Assembly (NCBI GenBank): GCA_041591635.1
Contig: JBFHRO010000095.1
Span: 1 to 11,636 of the forward strand
DNA length: 11,636 nucleotides
Direction of reading: 5' to 3'
From: JACKOD01 sp041591635
Lineage (GTDB): Bacteria > Pseudomonadota > Gammaproteobacteria > Pseudomonadales > Oleiphilaceae
A program made the translations under genes and the position numbers. The notes beneath the pieces are model-generated. The model was not told the origin of the DNA and did not search any database. It saw only the letters and a list, made by a program, of their open reading frames with translations. Of this stretch, positions 6,429 through 11,636 are shown piece after piece (within the stretch, counting starts at the first letter, position 1; each line of letters begins with the position of its first letter).

Positions 6429-8000
6429 ATGTCTGATGATGACGTTTTTACCTTTGCCGAGGAGACTGGCGAGCCTGGCCGGTCGGCGCGTGATGCTGCC
6501 TCCACGAAGGCTTTGCAAGGATCACGCTGGAAGGTACTGGTGATCGATGATGAACCCGAAGTCCACAGCGTTACCAAAATGGTGCTTTCCAATTTTGTTT
6601 TTGCGGGGCGGCCGGTAGAGCTCTTGAGTGCCTATTCGGCAGCCGAGGCCGAAGCCCTGCTGCGTCAGCATGAGGACGTGGCCCTGGCGCTGGTGGATGT
6701 GGTGATGGAGTCGGATCACGCCGGTTTGCAGTTGATCAAGACGATTCGCGAGGATATCGGCAATCAGAATATCCGCCTGGTGCTGCGTACCGGCCAGCCC
6801 GGTCAGGCGCCGGAAGAAAAAGTCATCGTCGATTACGATATCAACGACTACAAAGACAAGACCGAACTCACCGCCATCAAGCTCAAAACCCTCATGTATT
6901 CGAGTTTGCGCAGTTACCGCGATATTGTCGCTCTGGACAACAATCGCAAGGGGCTCGAGCAGGTCATTGATGCCTCGATTGATATTTTCCGCCTCACCAG
7001 CTTGTCGCGGTTTTTTTCGGCGGTGCTGTCGCAGATGACTTCCTTGCTGGATTTGCGTTCCGATGCCGCCTACGTCAAGCAGGTTACCGGTTTTGCCGCC
7101 ACCACCCAGCAGGATCAGTTTGAAGTGATGGCCGGAACCGGGGCCTATGCCGATCTGGTGGGCAGCCATTCGCTTGAAGGTCTGCCCGCGCATGCCCGCA
7201 GTGCCATTGAGCAGGCCTGTCAGACCTGCCATAACGTGTTCGACAACCACCATCTGGTGGCCTGTTTTGAGTCTCGCCTTGGCACGCGCAACCTGCTGTA
7301 TGTGGAGAATTTCAGCGAGCTGAGCGAAACCGATCGCCAGTTGATCGAAATTTTTTGCACCAATGCCGCCATTGCCTTCGAGAACGCCTGCCTGAAACAC
7401 GAAATTGACGAGACCCAGCGTGAAACCGTCTGCCTCTTGGGTGAGGCGGTGGAAAGCCGGTCGTTGGAAACCGGCAACCATGTCAAGCGGGTGGCCGAGA
7501 TCTCTGCCTATCTGGCGCACCTGATCGGCCTTGATGAAGAGTATATCGAGACCTTGCGGGCCGCAGCGCCCCTGCATGATCTGGGCAAGGTGGGCATTGC
7601 CGACAGCATTCTCAACAAGCCCGGGCGCCACAGCCCCGAAGAGACCCAGCGCATGCGCGAGCATGTGAAAATCGGCTACGAAATGCTGCGTCATTCGTCG
7701 CGCCCCATTTTGCGTTGTGCCGCCATCATTGCCGAACAGCACCATGAGCGCTGGGATGGCGAAGGCTATCCCAACCGTCTCAAGGGCGAAGGCATCGATA
7801 TTGCCGGGCGCATTGTGGCCATTGCCGATGTCTTTGATGCCTTGTGCAGCACCCGCTGCTACAAGGAATCCTGGACCATTGATCAGGTATTGAACTATTT
7901 TCGCGAGCAACGTGGCAAGCAGTTTGACCCCAGGCTGGTCGATCTGCTCATCGAGCATGTGGAAGCCTTCAAACTGATCCGGGCGAAATACCAGGATTAG
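6429..8000 (+). CDS. Response regulator with DUF3369-type region and HD-GYP c-di-GMP phosphodiesterase
   Basis: A 523-residue cytoplasmic output protein predicted to hydrolyse cyclic di-GMP when its receiver is phosphorylated. The receiver (about 34-160) has acidic Asp40-Asp41, phosphoacceptor Asp90 in LVDVVME, Thr121 in LRTGQPG, and the conserved Lys at 142 or 144. The middle (about 165-325) resembles DUF3369, a GAF-like sensory region found in this kind of regulator. The HD-GYP domain (about 330-515) is complete: His350 in TGNHVKRV, His383-Asp384 in HDLGKVG, His438-His439, and the GYP at 446-448 in RWDGEGYP. The metal ligands needed for catalysis therefore appear present. The middle region also has a CQTCH cluster. 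AGGTG (6415-6419) is 9 bases before ATG 6429. It converges on the sensor kinase gene with a 4-base gap, making that kinase a plausible partner. Confidence 0.92.
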   Translation: MSDDDVFTFAEETGEPGRSARDAASTKALQGSRWKVLVIDDEPEVHSVTKMVLSNFVFAGRPVELLSAYSAAEAEALLRQHEDVALALVDVVMESDHAGLQLIKTIREDIGNQNIRLVLRTGQPGQAPEEKVIVDYDINDYKDKTELTAIKLKTLMYSSLRSYRDIVALDNNRKGLEQVIDASIDIFRLTSLSRFFSAVLSQMTSLLDLRSDAAYVKQVTGFAATTQQDQFEVMAGTGAYADLVGSHSLEGLPAHARSAIEQACQTCHNVFDNHHLVACFESRLGTRNLLYVENFSELSETDRQLIEIFCTNAAIAFENACLKHEIDETQRETVCLLGEAVESRSLETGNHVKRVAEISAYLAHLIGLDEEYIETLRAAAPLHDLGKVGIADSILNKPGRHSPEETQRMREHVKIGYEMLRHSSRPILRCAAIIAEQHHERWDGEGYPNRLKGEGIDIAGRIVAIADVFDALCSTRCYKESWTIDQVLNYFREQRGKQFDPRLVDLLIEHVEAFKLIRAKYQD

Positions 8001-8004
8001 GGTC

Positions 8005-10860
8005 TCAGCGGGTCAGCGGAATCTGGATATCGTAGCGCAGGCCAGCTTCGGGCTGACTGTTCTTGCTGATCTTGCCGCCAAGTTTCTGGGTCACCAGATT
8101 GTACACAATGTGGGCACCCAGCCCGCTTCCTCCCTGGCCGCGCTTGCTGGTAAAGAAGGGCTCGAACAACTGTTCCAGTGCCTTGGCATCCAGCCCCTTG
8201 CCGTCGTCTTCATACACCAGATTCAGGTTGTCCTGATCCCGGGTAGCCTGAATGCGAATGGTGCCGTGATCGCGGTCTTCAAAACCATGAATCAGCGAAT
8301 TCATGACCAGATTGGTAATGATCTGGGAAAAGGCGCCGGGATAGGTGTCTACCACTATGTTTGGATCACAGTCGATCTGGATCTGGTAGGGGGTATGCTT
8401 GATCTTCGGGCGCAGGGATAGCATCACCTCGTCGAGATACTCTTTGAGATTAAAACGGCGCCGGTCTTCGCTGGACTGATCCACCGCCACCTGCTTGAAA
8501 CTCTTGATCAGCTCCGCCGCCCGCCGGGTGTTGTTGCGCAGAATACGCAGGCTTTCCTCGCTGTTGTCAAAAAATCGGGTGAAGTCGGTTTTCGTCAGTT
8601 GTCCGGTGGCGAATTTGTCGCGCAGCTCACTGGTGGTGTCCGAGAGATGACTGGCCGCCGTGATGCTGATGCCCAAGGGCGTATTGATCTCGTGGGCGAC
8701 ACCGGCCACGAGCCCTCCCAGCGCGGCCATTTTGTCGACCTCGACCAGGTGTTTCTGGGTTTCGTTGAGTTTTGACAGGGTCTTGAGCAGATGCTCGTTG
8801 GTGACCTTCAGTTCCGAGGTGCGCATTTCCACCTGATGCTGCAAGTCCTCGGAGGTTTTGTGCATGAGGGTTTCCCGCGCCTGATAAAAGTCGACCTTTT
8901 CTTTCAGCTCTTTGGGCGAAATATTCAGTTGTGCCAGCAAATCCGCGTAGCTCAGACTCATGGCCGCGGTTTCCTCAGCGGTTAACAGGCCAGACTCCTT
9001 GATGCTCTGGTGCGCCGCCGCCACGCCGATGGAGCCGGCGAGCGCGCTTTCGGCGTTGCTGGCGAGTTGGGACAAGAGCTGGATGCTGATGGTCGGCATC
9101 TGCTCCATCCCCGTGGCACGCAGAATTTCCCGCAATTTTCGCTCGGTGCGCTCGGGCGAGAAGTAGCGGGAGAAAATCTCGCGCAGAATCCGGATCTTGG
9201 GCTCTGCAGGGATGGTCAGTGCTTCGCTCAGGGTCAGTTGTTCATCTACTTCCAGCACACCGGTAAAGCGTTGGGCATTTACCTGTTCTTCCCGCGTGCC
9301 GGGCACCAGCAAGGAACCCACAACGTAGGCGGTGGCGTTAAAGAGCAGCGACCAGAACACGGCATGGCTTATCGGGTGCAGACCGTCGGTGCCGAACAAG
9401 CCGGTAGGGCGCAGGAATGACACCCCAAAGAGCCCGTCATAAAGCAAGCCGGCAGGCAGTATCTGGGCCTTGGCCAAGGCGGGAATGATGAGGGTGAAAA
9501 ACCAGAATACAAACCCCAGGCTGATACCGCAGACCGCGCCAAAGCGGTTGCCTTTCGCCCAGTACAGGCCGCCGAGAATGGCCGGTGCAAACTGCAAGGT
9601 GGCGCTGAAGGCCAGAATGCCGATCTGGGCGATCATTTCAAACTCCCCGATCGCTCGATAAAAGCCGTAACTGCAACCCAGAATCAGAATGACTGCCGCC
9701 CAGCGGATTTGCAGCAGGTACTTTTGCAGCGGAAATTCGAAGTGGCAGCGGCGTGCCAACGGCAGGATCAGGTTGTTGGAGAACATGGTCGATAGCGTCA
9801 TGGCGGCCGCCATGGTCATGCCCATGGCGGCGGAAAAACCGCCGATAAACACCAGCATGGCCAGCAGCGGGTGGCCGGTTGCCTGGGGCAGCAGGAGCAG
9901 GAAGTAATCGGCAGTATCGGCCGGCAGGTCGATTTTGAGCGCGGCAATGGTAATGGGAAAAACAAAGAGCGTGAGCAAAAACAGATACAGGGGGAAGGCC
10001 CACTGGGCAGTGCGCAGATGGTTGACGTTGGGGTTCTCAACAATGGCAATGTGAAATTGCCGCGGCAGAAACAGCATGTTGATGGTTGCCAGCAGGAAGA
10101 AGGCGATCCAGAGTTCCATCGGCATTTGCCGGGTCATGGCGGCAAACTGGGGCGAGGTATCCACGTGCGCCTGGGCATAAGTCAGCAGGTCAAAAAGACC
10201 GTCGTTGAGAACCCAGGTGGCAAAAACCCCTACGGCGATGAAGGCCACCAGTTTCACCAGGCTTTCGGCAGCCAGTGCCATCACCATACCGCGGTGGCGC
10301 AGGGTGGGGTCCTGGCGGCGTACCCCAAAGACGATGGCGAAAAACGCCATGAGCGCCACCACCAGAATATCGAAGTTATGTTGCATGATGCGTTCGAAGG
10401 CAGAGGTGGGGGTACCTTTGAGCAGCAGATTAAAGCTTTCGATGATGGCCTTAAGCTGGATCGACATGTAGGGAATGCTGCCCAGCAGGGCAAAGACGCT
10501 GACCAGCGCGCCGACCAGGTTGGACTTGTTGTAACGTGCGGCCATAAAGTCGGCCAGGCTGGCAAAGCGAAAGTGCTCTTTCAACAGTACCAGCCGGCGC
10601 AGCACACTCCAGGAAAAGATCATGACCAGGCAGGGGCCAATGAAGCTGGTGAGAAACAGAAAGCCGGTTTGGGTGGCCATGCCGATCAGTCCATAAAAGG
10701 TCCAGGAGCTGCAGTAAATGGCCAGCGACAGGCTGTAGGTCATGGGGTGACGGCCTACTTTGCGGGCCAGGGGGGAACGGCTTTCGCCCCACTGGGCAAT
10801 GCAAAAGAGGATGGCCATATAAATCAGCATGGCGCTGACAAGGCTCGTAGTGGTAATCAT
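8005..10860 (-). CDS. SLC5 symporter-STAC-histidine kinase (CbrA-like sensor)
   Basis: A 951-residue inner-membrane sensor. Residues 1-520 form a sodium:solute-symporter (SLC5/PutP-like) domain with about 13 predicted helices. Residues about 545-635 look like the STAC four-helix linker, with ALAGSIGVAAA as its conserved core. A coiled coil (about 645-708) leads to the kinase: H box AHEINTPLG with His723, N box around Asn854, G1 DDGKG (885-889), F box FEPFFTSK (899-906) and G2 GGSGLG (910-915). It is close in plan to Pseudomonas CbrA, which governs carbon and nitrogen use, but I see no PAS domain, and it has no receiver of its own. It must therefore pass phosphate to a separate regulator. ATG 10860 follows the stop of the small membrane gene by 5 bases and lacks a strong ribosome binding site, suggesting translational coupling. 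The substrate cannot be named. Confidence 0.93.
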   Translation of the reverse strand: MITTTSLVSAMLIYMAILFCIAQWGESRSPLARKVGRHPMTYSLSLAIYCSSWTFYGLIGMATQTGFLFLTSFIGPCLVMIFSWSVLRRLVLLKEHFRFASLADFMAARYNKSNLVGALVSVFALLGSIPYMSIQLKAIIESFNLLLKGTPTSAFERIMQHNFDILVVALMAFFAIVFGVRRQDPTLRHRGMVMALAAESLVKLVAFIAVGVFATWVLNDGLFDLLTYAQAHVDTSPQFAAMTRQMPMELWIAFFLLATINMLFLPRQFHIAIVENPNVNHLRTAQWAFPLYLFLLTLFVFPITIAALKIDLPADTADYFLLLLPQATGHPLLAMLVFIGGFSAAMGMTMAAAMTLSTMFSNNLILPLARRCHFEFPLQKYLLQIRWAAVILILGCSYGFYRAIGEFEMIAQIGILAFSATLQFAPAILGGLYWAKGNRFGAVCGISLGFVFWFFTLIIPALAKAQILPAGLLYDGLFGVSFLRPTGLFGTDGLHPISHAVFWSLLFNATAYVVGSLLVPGTREEQVNAQRFTGVLEVDEQLTLSEALTIPAEPKIRILREIFSRYFSPERTERKLREILRATGMEQMPTISIQLLSQLASNAESALAGSIGVAAAHQSIKESGLLTAEETAAMSLSYADLLAQLNISPKELKEKVDFYQARETLMHKTSEDLQHQVEMRTSELKVTNEHLLKTLSKLNETQKHLVEVDKMAALGGLVAGVAHEINTPLGISITAASHLSDTTSELRDKFATGQLTKTDFTRFFDNSEESLRILRNNTRRAAELIKSFKQVAVDQSSEDRRRFNLKEYLDEVMLSLRPKIKHTPYQIQIDCDPNIVVDTYPGAFSQIITNLVMNSLIHGFEDRDHGTIRIQATRDQDNLNLVYEDDGKGLDAKALEQLFEPFFTSKRGQGGSGLGAHIVYNLVTQKLGGKISKNSQPEAGLRYDIQIPLTR

Positions 10861-10865
10861 GCAGG

Positions 10866-11174
10866 TCAGTCCGTGGGGTTAGCGGTAGTTGTTGGCGGGG
10901 CTGCAGGGGCGTTTGTGTTAGGTGTGGAAGGACTGCCTGAAGGGCGCTGACGCTCCTGGCGAATGACCAGATAACCCTGCACCGCGAGCCCGCAAATCAG
11001 GGCCAGCCAGACGCCGAAATAGTAGAAATACTGGTGAGGAATACTCCAGGGCGTACGGCTGAAAAAGGGCCAGACCAGCAGCATGACATACAAAATAAAA
11101 AATCCCGTACGGGTTTCGTGCTGACGAAACAGCGTCAGCCAGTTGCCGGAATTCAAAAGCGGTGATTTCTGCAT
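10866..11174 (-). CDS. Small two-helix membrane protein coupled to the symporter-kinase (CbrX-like / symporter small-subunit-like)
   Basis: A 102-residue protein with two likely transmembrane helices (about 23-39 and 49-71) and Arg-rich segments outside both (RQHETR before, RQERQR after), favouring a hairpin with both ends in the cytoplasm. The last 25 residues are a disordered-looking Pro/Ser/Thr/Ala tail. I do not recognise a family with certainty. Position and shape recall two things: the small ORF (CbrX) reported before cbrA in Pseudomonas, and the two-helix small subunits (DUF4212 type) encoded before some SLC5 symporters. Its TGA is 5 bases before the kinase ATG, so the two are almost surely one operon. 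A role as accessory subunit of the sensor is inferred. The start at 11174 has only a distant GAGG about 14 bases upstream, so the start is not certain. Confidence 0.75.
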   Translation of the reverse strand: MQKSPLLNSGNWLTLFRQHETRTGFFILYVMLLVWPFFSRTPWSIPHQYFYYFGVWLALICGLAVQGYLVIRQERQRPSGSPSTPNTNAPAAPPTTTANPTD

Positions 11175-11211
11175 GGGGGCGCGACAGCCTCGTTGAACAA
11201 GTCAAATGTAT

Positions 11212-11227
11212 AGAGCATAGATGCTCT
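11212..11227. promoter_or_regulatory. Perfect inverted repeat in the sensor operon upstream region
   Basis: AGAGCAT-AG-ATGCTCT has perfect 7-base arms. It lies about 40-55 bases before the start codon of the small membrane gene. On the minus strand TATAAA (within CTGTATAAAACC, roughly 11232-11243) lies just upstream and could be a -10, though no good -35 is seen. The repeat would then sit in the earliest transcribed bases, as a repressor operator or a leader hairpin. Confidence 0.4.
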
Positions 11228-11333
11228 GCTGGTTTTATACAGTTGCTGCGGTTTTCAGCCTGCTGAGGACTTGTCACAGGAGTGCGACGCTCATTCGGGT
11301 GGCGCTTGCGTTATCAAACCCCGCGAAATACCC

Positions 11334-11382
11334 TCCCTGTAACGGAACAAAAGCGACGCAGCCGGCCTTGACGGTTCAGGGA
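11334..11382. repeat. Imperfect inverted repeat beyond the transposase gene
   Basis: TCCCTGTAAC (11334-11343) pairs with GTTCAGGGA (11374-11382) with one bulged base. The 30-base loop contains the palindrome GCCGGC. It begins about 30 bases past the tnpA stop codon. IS200/IS605 elements carry a bulged subterminal hairpin at their right end, so this is a candidate, but those hairpins normally have much shorter loops. The true element end is not identified. Confidence 0.3.
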
Positions 11383-11411
11383 CGGGATGGATAGCGGGTG
11401 GTCGCAGACCG

Positions 11412-11636
11412 TTAGATTTCCGGCCTTTCCTGTTTCTGGATATAGGTTTTCACTATCTCCAAAGGGGCACCGCCTGCAGTAATCAGGCAATAAGCCCGCG
11501 TCCATAAAACCGGCTTGCGGTAAACCTGCTCCAGCTCAGCCTGAAATGCCTTTCTCAGCAAGCGGCTGGTCACGGTTTTCAGGCTGTTCACGAACTTGCT
11601 CGGCATGATGTTGGGGTGCATGTCCAGCAGCAGATG
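11412..11636 (-). CDS. tnpA: IS200/IS605-type transposase TnpA, C-terminal part, cut by the window edge
   Basis: The readable part is about 74 residues of a Y1 (HUH) single-strand DNA transposase. It opens with HLLLDMHPN, the tail of the HxH metal-binding strand whose first His lies just outside the window. It continues with the family signatures LKTVTSRLLRK and LITAGGAP. The nucleophilic Tyr is expected in IVKTYIQKQ near the C-terminus, which is present, and the reading frame is intact up to its stop. These enzymes move elements by single-strand excision without target duplication. No tnpB is seen on this side. An ATG at 11621 is not the true start, because coding similarity runs past it to the window end. 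The element lies about 240 bases upstream of the sensor operon, in the same orientation. Confidence 0.85.
   Translation of the reverse strand, partial: HLLLDMHPNIMPSKFVNSLKTVTSRLLRKAFQAELEQVYRKPVLWTRAYCLITAGGAPLEIVKTYIQKQERPEI

Noticed and set aside
7218..7235. CxxCH in the response regulator as a haem c site
   Set aside because: The protein has no signal peptide, and haem c is attached outside the cytoplasm. Kept only as a possible metal or redox cluster.
6522..7958. 478-codon minus-strand open frame opposite the HD-GYP regulator
   Set aside because: The plus-strand frame has complete receiver and HD-GYP motifs. The antisense frame has none and is explained by the GC-rich codon pattern.
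9871..10950. 359-codon plus-strand open frame opposite the symporter-kinase
   Set aside because: Gly/Gln/His-rich shadow of the SLC5 coding strand, with no domain.
11228..11245. Possible LexA (SOS) box CTGTATAAAACCAG upstream of the sensor operon
   Set aside because: Spacing between CTG and CAG is 8 bases, not the 10 of a LexA site, so it is not a valid match.

Overview
This window looks like chromosome from a gammaproteobacterium, probably an environmental or marine relative of the Pseudomonas/Cellvibrio/Marinobacter groups. Three things point there: a long E. coli-type ThiI with a C-terminal rhodanese domain, an E. coli-type PpnN, and a CbrA-like solute-symporter histidine kinase. I cannot name the genus from sequence alone. 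Most of the window is GC-rich coding DNA. The first ~370 bases look more AT-rich and repeat-bearing, and the right edge enters an IS200/IS605-type insertion element.

Layout, left to right. Bases 1-383 are a gene-poor leader with small inverted and direct repeats. Next is an exported fused methionine sulfoxide reductase MsrAB (384-1559, +). It is tail-to-tail, with a 4-base gap, against an exported phytase-like/SdiA-regulated-like beta-propeller protein (1564-2553, -). A ~360-base gap follows with a candidate promoter and a doubtful small ORF. A small exported c-type cytochrome (2913-3239, +) comes next and shares a strong bidirectional terminator with ppnN (3300-4673, -), a ppGpp-linked nucleotide nucleosidase. 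Divergent from ppnN is thiI (4848-6302, +), for tRNA 4-thiouridine and thiamine thiazole sulfur transfer.

The right half is a signalling module. A response regulator with an intact receiver, a DUF3369-type middle region and a complete HD-GYP c-di-GMP phosphodiesterase domain (6429-8000, +) faces a 951-residue SLC5 symporter-STAC-histidine kinase (8005-10860, -), again with a 4-base gap. A 102-residue two-helix membrane protein (10866-11174, -) lies directly upstream of the kinase, 5 bases away, and is probably translationally coupled to it. A truncated IS200/IS605 TnpA gene (11412 to the window end, -) sits just upstream of that operon.

The best candidate for an under-described system is this last module. 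It combines a transporter-like sensor without its own receiver, a coupled small membrane subunit and an adjacent c-di-GMP-degrading response regulator. That suggests a pathway from solute uptake or sensing to lowered c-di-GMP, but the pairing is inferred from adjacency. A second notable item is the MsrAB fusion, which keeps a strong internal ribosome binding site and start codon at the MsrA/MsrB junction and has only three cysteines after its signal sequence. I see no CRISPR array, tRNA, rRNA or phage genes.
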